From: Actinotalea endophytica
Lineage (GTDB): Bacteria > Actinomycetota > Actinomycetes > Actinomycetales > Cellulomonadaceae
Reading direction: 5' to 3'
Assembly (NCBI RefSeq): GCF_025717005.1
Contig: NZ_JAOVZU010000003.1
Span: 62,001 to 126,000, forward strand
DNA length: 64,000 nucleotides
Positions 25,701 to 36,483 of the stretch are shown here, piece by piece. Under the pieces are notes generated by a model that saw only the letters and a list, made by a program, of their open reading frames with translations, was not told the DNA's origin and ran no database searches. The first letter of the stretch is position 1; every line of letters starts with the position of its first letter. The position numbers were made by a program, and so were the translations under genes.

Positions 25701-25921
25701 ACGTCGCGGGGGTCGGTGTCACCGACCTCGACCACGCACAGGCCGCAGTTCCCGTTGGAGCGTTCGAGCCTCGGGTCGTGGCACAGCGAGGGGACGTCGA
25801 TCCCCTTCGCCTTGAGCGCGTGCAGGATCGTCTGGCCGTCGTCGACCTCGATCTCGCGACCGTTGACGGTGAGGGTCAGCAGGGACGAAGGAGCGGCCAT
25901 GGTCTCTTCGGCGGAAGGCAT
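22742..25921 (-). CDS. [FeFe]-hydrogenase fused to a 2Fe-2S domain and a GltD-like NADPH/FAD module
   Basis: The product has 1059 residues. Domains in order: a NuoG-type 2Fe-2S domain (about 15-95, Cys in SLCHD, CGLC and ACL); a GltD/NfnL-like module (about 110-600) with its own Fe-S Cys set (CVAPCVQTCP, CPHPCESAC), the FAD motif VIGAGPSGLSAAYYS and the NADPH motif VVIGGGNTAIDC; two [4Fe-4S] motifs (CISCGRCVAAC, CVSCGQCVRAC); then the H-cluster domain with P1 FTSCCPGW, P2 MPCIAKKGEA and P3 MACPGGCINGAG; and a C-terminal Fe_hyd_SSU domain. All H-cluster Cys are present, so it should be an active group A hydrogenase linking NADPH (or a ferredoxin) to H2. The start may be ATG 25921 or ATG 25900; neither has a strong Shine-Dalgarno. 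The maturases HydE, HydF and HydG are not in the window. Confidence 0.92.
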   Translation of the reverse strand: MPSAEETMAAPSSLLTLTVNGREIEVDDGQTILHALKAKGIDVPSLCHDPRLERSNGNCGLCVVEVGDTDPRDVKACLTPVHEGMVIRTHTDRLEEYRKVRLQQLLCDHNADCVAPCVQTCPANIDIQTYLRHVAVGNFEAAIRVIKDRNPFPSACGRVCPHPCESACRRNLVDEPVAINHVKRFATDWDMARETPWLPRVATPTGKRIAVIGAGPSGLSAAYYSAINGHEVTVFEKQPNAGGMMRYGIPEYRLPKTTLDAEIGLIEALGVRIVTGKELGTHLNLTDLRRDFDAVYLAIGSWRASPMRVDGDNAEGVWLGINYLEQVTKGEHIRLGRTVVIGGGNTAIDCTRTALRNGADSVTLLYRRTREEMPAEHYEIDEALDEGVEMQYLVAPSRITTGPGGVKQLHCLRMELGEPDRSGRRRPVPIEGSEFVVEADTIIGAIGQATDTGFLYNDLPVRLNKWGDIDVDGRSQLTSESKVFAGGDCATGPATVIQAVAAGRRAAEAIDDFVSLGYVRPGHEDYSCSRGTLEDLDRDEFELVPKLARASMPELAVAERTSSFVEVATGFTEEQARAEAERCLQCGCAKQNDCSLRSEASEHDVVFAAPLHVRPATRIERDHPFIVRDNSKCISCGRCVAACAEVEGPGVLAYQFSGGLLRVGTHNGEPLELTDCVSCGQCVRACPCGALDYVRERCGVFDAINDPTKTVVGFVAPAVRTVIAAEYGIAPQDVTPFVAGMMRAVGFDKVFDVTFAADLTILEEATEFLGRVGNDGVMPMFTSCCPGWVTFVEKRYPDLIPHLSSCKSPQQMMGATVRNHFATRAGIAPEDLYVVSLMPCIAKKGEAARPEFTSDGFRDVDAVLTTTEFLEMVQMLRLDPADITPGEFDAPYAKTSGAGVIFGSSGGVAEAAMRMAAEKLAGEPLTGSVDFTELRGATSVKTASYTAGGVDVRVGVISGLANAEPLIRRVIAGEDVGLDMIEIMACPGGCINGAGHPVAAAEKVAQARERVLYDIDRSAELRKSQDNPDVLDLYADFYGEPNSHLAHDLLHTTYAPFRS

Positions 25922-26057
25922 GGGCGAGATCGTGCCGCCCGCGGGATTGATCTTTGGAGGGCATTGGTCCTACCACTTGCGGCGTACCCCGGATCGCCGT
26001 AAACCCCCACCCGTATAGGCCGCTGACCTGCGAACATGCTCGAGTCGGCGGCGCGCC
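25922..26057 (-). promoter_or_regulatory. intergenic region between nifV and the hydrogenase gene
   Basis: These 136 bases separate the nif operon from the hydrogenase fusion. Read on the minus strand they contain CCTATACGGG (TATACG, a possible -10, near 26015) and an AT-richer stretch CCAAAGATCAATCCC close to the hydrogenase start. No convincing terminator hairpin is seen, so partial read-through from nifV is possible. Confidence 0.35.
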
Positions 26058-27163
26058 TCAGCCACGGACCGACGTCCCGGACATGGGCGCCTGCGCCGGG
26101 TCGAAGGCCCGTCCCCGGGCCTCGGCGGCGCGACGTACGAGCGCCGTCGCCGCGACGAGATCGCCGCCGATCTCGGGGGCCAGAGCGGCCACCGCGGCCC
26201 GGCCGCTGCCCTGCCCCAGCCGCCAGGAGCGGCGAGCGCCGACCAGGTCCGGCGGGTACGGCTCGTAGGTCGCGGGGTCGGCCACGAGCCCGGCGAGGTG
26301 CAGCCCGGACTCGCAGGCGAAGATGTCGTCCCCGATTACCGGGGCGTGGCCGGGCACCGGGCGGCCGACCCGGGCGGAGAGCCGCGCCGCCGCCGTTCGC
26401 GCGGCCGGCAGGTCGTAGCTGCCGCCGCACCGCACGGCGAGCCACGCGGCGACCTCCTCGGTGCGCGAGATCCCGGCCCGCTCGCCCAGCCCGGTCAGGC
26501 TGACGTCCGCCCAGTGCGCGCCCGCCCGGAGCGCGGCGACCGCACCCGCGGTCGCCATGCCGAAGTCGTCGTGCACGTGGACGCCGACCTCCCCCGGGAA
26601 CAGCGCCCGCACCCGCGCGACGAGGCGCGCGATCTCGCCGGGCTCCGCCACCCCCACCGTGTCGGCGAGCCGGACCCGGTCCGCCCCGGCCCGCGCAGCG
26701 GCCACGACGACGTCGTCGACGAACGCAGGGTCGGCACGCGTCGCGTCCTCGAGCCCGACGGACACGTAGCCGACGGCCGAGTGCGCCAGCGGGACGAGAC
26801 ACGCCAGCTGCTCCAGGGCCCACGCCCGGTCGACCCGCAACCGGGTCGTCAGGTGCAGGTCGGACACCGGAAGGGCGAAGGAGAGCACGTCCGGGCGCAG
26901 GGCCGCGGCCGCCTCGATGTCGTCCGGGCGGGCACGGCACCAGACCGCACGCCTCGCGCGTGGGGCCAGGTCCACCGCCGCGGCCAGCAGCTCGGCCAGC
27001 GGCGCGGGGTCGTACGCGACCTCGGCGACGGCGTGGCCCAGCTCGAGCTCCTCGACGCCGATCGCGCCCAGGTCGGCCACCAGGTCCAGGCGCTCGACCC
27101 TCGAGAGGTAGCGCACCGGAGCCTGGGAGCCCTCGCGCAGGGTCGAGTCGACCAGACCCACGG

Positions 27164-27167
<4 letters not shown>
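26058..27167 (-). CDS. nifV: homocitrate synthase
   Basis: The product has 369 residues. The DRE-TIM metallolyase signature appears as GLVDSTLREGSQAP, with the later HVHDDFGMATAGAVAALRAGA carrying the metal-ligand His residues (HxH) and SLTGLGERAG. NifV condenses acetyl-CoA with 2-oxoglutarate to homocitrate, the organic ligand of FeMo-co. The sequence is shorter and more diverged at the N-terminus than LeuA, and its location after nifJ in the nif operon supports NifV over isopropylmalate or citramalate synthase. ATG at 27165-27167 overlaps the nifJ stop (ATGA). Confidence 0.9.
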
Positions 27168-30760
<3,593 letters not shown>

Positions 30761-30799
30761 GTCTCCTCCGGTGGATGTGGTCCGTCGCGTGCGGGACGC

Positions 30800-32164
30800 C
30801 TAGCAGCCGGTCCCGGAGCCTGAGCACGAGGTCGCGCAGTCCCGTGGCGCGAGCGCCCGCCGTGGTGTGCGCCCTGCGTAGACGTCGGTGACGACGTCGC
30901 TGATCAGCCCGTCGGACTCGTACACGCTGACGCCCGCGCCCTGGAGCACCATGCGCGGCGACTCGCCGAGCTGGTGGCAGATCAGCGCCCGGCAGTCGGA
31001 CAGCAGGCCCGCGAGCCTCGCCCAGCGCGCGCCGCCGCCCCCCGGCGGCGGCGTGTCGCGGCACTCCACGAGTCGCGGCGTGATCCGCCCGTCGATGTCG
31101 GCGTTCTCGTAGATGCGCACCTGCTCCGCTCCCCCGAGGTGCTGGTTGACCAGGTACCCCTCCTGCGTGCAGACCGCGACGTAGGGCCGCGCCGTGGCCG
31201 GCCGCCGCGCGGCGAACAGCCGCGAGACGGCGTCCCCGTCGTAGTCGTCGTCGAGCATCCCGACCGCATCGGCCCGGCAGCGCTGGCAGTGCGTCATCTG
31301 CGGCAGGAAGGGCGCGGCGGCGAGCCGGGCGCCGGCCACCTCCGCGGTGGACGGGGCACCGAGCTCCCCGAACGGCGTCCCGTCCACCGGGTACAGGGGC
31401 ATCGCGTTCATCGTGTCCGCGCCGAGCTCGGCGGCGACGCGCGCGACGTCGGCGACGCCCGCGAGCGTCACGCCGGGCACGAGGACCGTGTTGACCTTGA
31501 CCGTGACGCCGCGCTCCTTGAGCCCACTGATGGCCTCGATCTGGCGCGAGATCAGCAGGTCGCCGGCCGGGACGCCACGGTAGACCTCGCCGCGCCCGTC
31601 CCGCACCCACCGGTACACCTGGGCGGCGACCTCGGGGTCCACGGTGCTCATCGTGATCGTCACGTGGCTGATCCCGAGCTCGGCGATCTCGTCCATGTGC
31701 GCCGGCACACCGAGACCGTTGCTGGACACGCACAGCAGCAGGTCCGGGTGACGTTCCTTGACCAGGCGCAGGGTCCGCAGCGTCTTGTCCGCGTTCGCGA
31801 ACGGGTCACCGGGTCCGGCGATGCCGACGACGGCGAGGTTCGGCACCTCGCGGCGGACCTGGTCGACGTAGTCGGCGGCCTGCTCGGGCGACAGCACCGT
31901 GGACGACACGCCCGGACGGCTCTCCGAGACGCAGTCGAACTTGCGGTTGCAGTAGTTGCACGCGACGTTGCAGCGCGGCGCGACGGGGAGGTGGACGCGC
32001 GCGGTCCGGGCCCGGGCCGCCTCGTCGAAGCACGGGTGGTCCGTCATCGGCACCCGGTCCGGGGTCCGCTCGGCACCCGGCAGGGCCCCGAGCGCCGACC
32101 CGCCGGTCGGCGACGCGACGGTGGCGTCGTCGGCCGACGCGGCGTACGTCTGCGTGGTGGTCAT
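30800..32164 (-). CDS. nifB: FeMo-cofactor biosynthesis protein NifB
   Basis: The product has 454 residues. The radical SAM motif is C65-NVA-C69-NY-C72 followed by NRKFDC, the NifB-specific extension. The core includes VVGIAGPGDPFAN and the C-terminal Cys pair HCQRCRADAVG; a NifX-like domain follows (about residues 325-440). The protein ends in an unusual Cys/Gly/Ser tail (CATSCSGSGTGC). NifB fuses two [4Fe-4S] clusters with a SAM-derived carbide to make NifB-co, the precursor of FeMo-co. The stop of nifN is nine bases upstream. NifB with nifHDKEN satisfies the usual six-gene criterion for diazotrophy. Confidence 0.96.
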   Translation of the reverse strand: MTTTQTYAASADDATVASPTGGSALGALPGAERTPDRVPMTDHPCFDEAARARTARVHLPVAPRCNVACNYCNRKFDCVSESRPGVSSTVLSPEQAADYVDQVRREVPNLAVVGIAGPGDPFANADKTLRTLRLVKERHPDLLLCVSSNGLGVPAHMDEIAELGISHVTITMSTVDPEVAAQVYRWVRDGRGEVYRGVPAGDLLISRQIEAISGLKERGVTVKVNTVLVPGVTLAGVADVARVAAELGADTMNAMPLYPVDGTPFGELGAPSTAEVAGARLAAAPFLPQMTHCQRCRADAVGMLDDDYDGDAVSRLFAARRPATARPYVAVCTQEGYLVNQHLGGAEQVRIYENADIDGRITPRLVECRDTPPPGGGGARWARLAGLLSDCRALICHQLGESPRMVLQGAGVSVYESDGLISDVVTDVYAGRTPRRALAPRDCATSCSGSGTGC

Positions 32165-32173
32165 GAGGTCTCC

Positions 32174-33595
32174 TCACATGTAGGCGTAGCCGACTGCGGA
32201 CTCGTCCTGACGGCGTTCGATCAGGGCGTTGGTCACCCGGTCGAAGAGCTCCTGCGTGCCTCGGTACCCGAGGTGCCGGGTCCGGGCCGCGCCGACCCGG
32301 TCGTGGATCGGCAGCCCCACCCGCACCAGGGGCACGTCGAGTGCGCGGGACAGCGGGTAGCCCCTCGAGTGGCCGACGAGCAGGTCCGGTGAGAGCGCGC
32401 GGACGAGCTCCTCGACCTCGGCGAAGTCGCCGTCGTCGACCACGGTGACCCTGCCGTCGAGCTCCGGGGCGAGGCGTACGAGCTCGGCGGCCAGCCGGCC
32501 GGAGCGCCCACCGGTCACGCACGCCGCAGGGGTGACCCCGATCTCGGCGAGCCACACCGCGAGGCCGAGCACCAGGTCCTCGTCGCCGAACAGCACGGCG
32601 GTCCGCTCCGCGAGGTACTTGTGCCCGTCGACGTAGGCGTCCACCAGCCGGCCCCGCTCGGCGTCCAACCAGTGCGGGGCGGTGCCTCCGAGCCCCTCAA
32701 GGGTCTCGACCAAGGCGTCGGTGAGCCGGATGCCGATCGGCAGGGCGAGCCGGTGGTGCGCGACGCCGAACCGGTCCTCCAGCAGCTCACCGGCCAGCGC
32801 GGTGCCGGGTGACACCAGACCGCCCAGGGTCACCGCGGCGCGGGCCCGGCACGCGGCAGCGGCCTCGGCGAGCGGCGTGCCGCCCGGTGGGAGCCGCTGG
32901 TACTCCTCGGCCACCCCCGCGTCGAGGCGGTCGCTGATGTCCGGGACGAGCAGGTGGGACAGGCCGAAGCCGTCGACGACCTCGCGAAGGTGCCGCAGGT
33001 CGGCGGGCGAGACGAGGCCCGGCAGGACCACGACCTGCTCGGTGGGTGCGCCCGGCTCGGCGAGTGCCCCGACGGTGGCCGCGACCGCGGCCTGGTAGCC
33101 GTCGACGTGGGTGCCCGCGTAGGCCGGCGTCGAGACGTGCACGAGAGCCGGTGCGGCGCCGGTCGGTGACACCGATCCGTCCGCCGCCGGGTCGGCAGGT
33201 TCGGGGCGGCAGCCGTCGATCCGGGCCAGCGCACCGCCGACGTCCTCACCGATCGTCTCGGTCAGGCACGTGGTGGCGACCCCGATCATCGCGGGCCGGT
33301 ACACCCGCGCGACGTTCGCGATCCCGTCGACGAGGGCGGACTCCCCGCCGAACACCGTCGAGGACTCCGCGATGCTCGACGAGGCGATGTCCATCGGCTC
33401 CCTGAAGTGGCTGATCAGGTAGCGCCGGATGTAGGTCGCGCAGCCCTGGGACCCGTGCAGGAACGGGACGGTGCCTTCGAACCCGGCGAGCGCGAGGCTC
33501 GCCCCGAGCGGCATGCACATCCGGCACGCGTTGGTCGTGGAGACCGAACGGACCGGGGTGGGCGCGGCGACCCGGGCGGTGTCGGCGAGGGCCAT
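32174..33595 (-). CDS. nifN: FeMo-cofactor scaffold protein NifN
   Basis: The product has 473 residues. NifK-like architecture with MPLGASLALAGFEG, HGSQGCATYIRRYLISHFREP, TTCLTETIGED and a C-terminal block DLLVGHSRGYPLSRALDVPLVRVGLP. With NifE it forms the E2N2 scaffold on which NifB-co matures into FeMo-co. Its ATG (33593-33595) overlaps the nifE stop (ATGA), as expected for a 1:1 complex. It is distinguished from NifK by its position and by its less conserved P-cluster region, not by a unique motif. Confidence 0.93.
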   Translation of the reverse strand: MALADTARVAAPTPVRSVSTTNACRMCMPLGASLALAGFEGTVPFLHGSQGCATYIRRYLISHFREPMDIASSSIAESSTVFGGESALVDGIANVARVYRPAMIGVATTCLTETIGEDVGGALARIDGCRPEPADPAADGSVSPTGAAPALVHVSTPAYAGTHVDGYQAAVAATVGALAEPGAPTEQVVVLPGLVSPADLRHLREVVDGFGLSHLLVPDISDRLDAGVAEEYQRLPPGGTPLAEAAAACRARAAVTLGGLVSPGTALAGELLEDRFGVAHHRLALPIGIRLTDALVETLEGLGGTAPHWLDAERGRLVDAYVDGHKYLAERTAVLFGDEDLVLGLAVWLAEIGVTPAACVTGGRSGRLAAELVRLAPELDGRVTVVDDGDFAEVEELVRALSPDLLVGHSRGYPLSRALDVPLVRVGLPIHDRVGAARTRHLGYRGTQELFDRVTNALIERRQDESAVGYAYM

Positions 33596-35004
33596 CAGCA
33601 CATCACCTCGATCGCGGCGCCGGCCGCGGCGCGCCCGGTGTGCGCGGTCGTTCCGGACCGGCCGGCCCGGGCACGCCTCGGGGTGAACTGCCAGACCGGG
33701 CTGCACACCGAGGCACGTACCTCGCGAGCGAAGTTCGCCATCCCGACGAAGCCCTCGAGCGGGACCTTGCGCTCGTGGTTGTGGTCGCAGAACGCGACAC
33801 CCATCTTGTAGGCCATCGGACGCTCCTTGACCCCGCCGATGAACAGGTCGACGTCCTCGGTCGCCATGAACTGGGAGAGCTCGGCCGGGTTGGAGTCGTC
33901 CACGATCACCGTGCCGGGGTCGCACAGCTCGGCGAGGTAGCGGTAGTCCTCGGCGGTGCCGGTCTGGCTGCCCACCAGCGCCGTGCGCACACCGAGCAGA
34001 CGCAGCGCCTTGACCAGTGAGATCGCCTTGAAGGCACCGCCGACGTAGATGGCCGCGCGCTTGCCCTCGAGGTCGGCGCGGCACTCGTCGATCACCGGGA
34101 GCACCGTCGCGATCTCCTCGGCGACCAGCGCTCGGGTCCGGTCGAGCATCTCGGGGTCCTTGAAGTGCTCGGCGATGCCGTAGAGCGCGGCGGCCATGTC
34201 GTCCAGGCCGAAGTACGACACCTTCTGGAACGGCGTGCCGTAGGCCTGCCGGAGCTGCTGCGCGAGCCTCGTGGTGCTCCCCGAGCACTGCACCAGGTTC
34301 AGTCCTGCGCCGTGCGCGCGACGGATGTCGTCCACCCGGCCGTCGCCGGTCAGGTTCGCCACGACCGTGACGCCCATCCGGCGCAGGTACTCCTGGATGA
34401 TCCAGATCTCCCCCGCGAGGTTGAAGTCGCCCAGCAGGTTCACGCTGTGCCGCGGGATGCCCGCGGTGTCGCCCGTGCCGACCAGGCTCATCAGGGCCTC
34501 GCACGCGGCGTCGTAGCCCTTGCGCTTCGACCCCTGGAAACCTTCCGAGCGCACCGGGATGACCGGGATCCCGGTGCGCTCGGACACGGCCCGGCACACC
34601 GCGTCGACGTCGTCGCCGATGACGCCGACGATGCAGGTCGCGTACACGAAGGCGGCTCGGGGCGAGTGGCGCGCGATCAGCTCGTCGAGGCTCTCCTCGA
34701 GCTGGCGCTCGCCGCCGAAGACCACGTGCCGTTCGCGCAGGTCGGTCGAGAAGCTGAGCCGGTGGAGCTCGGGGCCGCTGGACAGCGCCCCGCGGATGTC
34801 CCAGGTGTAGACCGCGCACCCGATCGGACCGTGCACCAGGTGGATCGCGTCCGCGATCGGGTAGAGCACCACACGGGACCCGCAGAACGTGCACGCGCGC
34901 TGGCTCACCGAACCGGACGTGGACTGCCGGTCGCAGTCCAGGTCGACGCCGCCCGTGCCGGCCCGGGCGACCTGGCGGGCTCGGGCGGCGAGGACCTCGG
35001 TCAC
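33595..35004 (-). CDS. nifE: FeMo-cofactor scaffold protein NifE
   Basis: The product has 469 residues. Diagnostic NifE blocks: RACTFCGSRVVLYPIADAIH, LVHGPIGCAVYTWDIRG, CIVGVIGDDVDAVC, LVQCSGSTTRLAQQL and the near-C-terminal GGVKERPMAYKMGVAFCDHN. It pairs with NifN as the FeMo-co assembly scaffold. The start is GTG at 35002-35004, one base after the nifK stop. A basic, low-complexity C-terminal tail (from about residue 440: RRARAGRSGTTAHTGRAAAG) has no counterpart I recognise. Confidence 0.95.
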   Translation of the reverse strand: MTEVLAARARQVARAGTGGVDLDCDRQSTSGSVSQRACTFCGSRVVLYPIADAIHLVHGPIGCAVYTWDIRGALSSGPELHRLSFSTDLRERHVVFGGERQLEESLDELIARHSPRAAFVYATCIVGVIGDDVDAVCRAVSERTGIPVIPVRSEGFQGSKRKGYDAACEALMSLVGTGDTAGIPRHSVNLLGDFNLAGEIWIIQEYLRRMGVTVVANLTGDGRVDDIRRAHGAGLNLVQCSGSTTRLAQQLRQAYGTPFQKVSYFGLDDMAAALYGIAEHFKDPEMLDRTRALVAEEIATVLPVIDECRADLEGKRAAIYVGGAFKAISLVKALRLLGVRTALVGSQTGTAEDYRYLAELCDPGTVIVDDSNPAELSQFMATEDVDLFIGGVKERPMAYKMGVAFCDHNHERKVPLEGFVGMANFAREVRASVCSPVWQFTPRRARAGRSGTTAHTGRAAAGAAIEVMC

Positions 35005-35005
35005 G

Positions 35006-36391
35006 TCACATCACCAGCTCGAACTCGTGGTCCGGGGCGTCGCGGTCGCGCCGGTCGAGCAGCGCGTCGGTCATCCGGCTGACCAGCCGGATGGCTCCCG
35101 CGTAGCCCAGGGTCGGCAGCAGGCTGTGCCCAGCGCGGTCCAGGATCGGCCAGCCGACCCGGACGAACGGGATGTCCTCGGCGCGGGCGATGTGCTTGCC
35201 GTAGCTGTTGCCGAGCAGGAGGTCCACCGGCTCGTTCTTGATCCACTGGTGCAGCAGGAACAGGTCCTTCTCGCCGCCGATGTTCGAGTGCGGTGCCTTG
35301 TCGCCGAGGATGCGGGTCGCCTCGGCGACGAACCGCTTGCCCGGCGTGCCGGTCAGCACGTGGACCGGGTGCATGCCGAGGTCGCGGCAGAACTCGGTGA
35401 GCGCGAGCACGTGGTCGGGGTCACCGAAGATCGCGACCTTGACGCCGTGCAGGTGCTGCTGGACGTCCACGATGAGGTCGACCAGGCGACCGCGCTCGGC
35501 CTCGAGGTCCGCGCCGATCGCACCGCCGCGGCGGGCCAGGACCTGCAGGAAGCGGTCCGTCGCGGAGATCCCGATCGGCAGGTCCAGGAGCTCGCGGGGT
35601 ACGCCGGACTTGTCCTCGACCGCGACCGCTGCGGGTCGCGACGCCCAGTAGCCGAGCCCGAGGGTGGCCTCGGCCCGCCCGAGGTTCTGCAGCTGCTCGA
35701 TGGTGGTGCCGCCGTCCGGGTAGAACTGGTGGTGCCCGGTCTGCGGAGCGTCCATGACGCCCGAGGTGTCCGGGAAGAGCACCGGCCGAAGACCCGTGGC
35801 CTCGGCCAGGCGCCGCAGCTCGCGCATGTCGGACGGGTCCACGAAGCCCGGCACGATGTTGATCTGCGCGCGGTCGCCGCCGCGCTTCTTGGACTCGATC
35901 GGCGTGGCGAAGGCCTTGGCCATCGCGGCGGCCATGTTCGCGAAGCCCACGACGTGCGAGCCGGAGTAGCTGGGGGTGTTCGCGTGGATCACGTGCTTGC
36001 TCGCGGGGATGATCTCCTGGCGGCGGGCTTCCCCGACGATCTGCGGGATGTCGTCGCCGATGGTCTCCGACAGGCACGTGGTGTGCACCGCCACGATGTC
36101 CGGGTCGTAGGTGGTGAACACCGTGGCCAGGCCCTGGAGCAGGTTCGGCTGGCCGCCGAACACCGAGGCGCCCTCGGTGAACGAGCTGGTGGCCGCCATC
36201 ACCGGCTCGCGGAAGTGCCGCGTGAGGTGGCTGCGGTGGTACGAGCAGCAGCCCTGGCTGCCGTGGCTGTACGGCAGGCAGCGGTGGATGCCGAGCGCGG
36301 CGTAGAGCGCGCCGATCGGCTGGCAGGTCTTGGCCGGGTTGATGCGGAGCGCGGTGCGCTCCATCACGGGCGTCGGGGTGTGGTCGAGCAT
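35006..36391 (-). CDS. nifK: nitrogenase molybdenum-iron protein beta chain
   Basis: The product has 461 residues. P-cluster ligands are in KTC23QPIGALYA, HGSQGC48CSYHRSHLTRHFREP and TTC106LSETIGDD. The protein lacks the N-terminal extension of about 50 residues found in proteobacterial NifK (about 520 residues), matching the short clostridial form. With NifD it forms the alpha2-beta2 dinitrogenase. ATG at 36389-36391 is about 90 bases after the nifD stop, the largest gap inside nifHDKENB. GNSYGKHIARAEDIPFVRVGWPILDR near the C-terminus is the usual NifK block. Confidence 0.96.
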   Translation of the reverse strand: MLDHTPTPVMERTALRINPAKTCQPIGALYAALGIHRCLPYSHGSQGCCSYHRSHLTRHFREPVMAATSSFTEGASVFGGQPNLLQGLATVFTTYDPDIVAVHTTCLSETIGDDIPQIVGEARRQEIIPASKHVIHANTPSYSGSHVVGFANMAAAMAKAFATPIESKKRGGDRAQINIVPGFVDPSDMRELRRLAEATGLRPVLFPDTSGVMDAPQTGHHQFYPDGGTTIEQLQNLGRAEATLGLGYWASRPAAVAVEDKSGVPRELLDLPIGISATDRFLQVLARRGGAIGADLEAERGRLVDLIVDVQQHLHGVKVAIFGDPDHVLALTEFCRDLGMHPVHVLTGTPGKRFVAEATRILGDKAPHSNIGGEKDLFLLHQWIKNEPVDLLLGNSYGKHIARAEDIPFVRVGWPILDRAGHSLLPTLGYAGAIRLVSRMTDALLDRRDRDAPDHEFELVM

Positions 36392-36483
36392 GGCCGTCCT
36401 CGGGTCTCTGGGCGCGCGGCACCGACGCGCGTCGGCGCGACCGGTCTCGCTGGGGTGGGGTGTCGGGTGGGGTGTGGCGGCGC

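Noticed and set aside
22700-26002. A very long open frame on the plus strand opposite the hydrogenase gene
   Set aside because: It mirrors the strong codon bias of the minus-strand gene; its translation is rich in Arg, Gly, Val and His without domains, while the minus strand has all H-cluster motifs.
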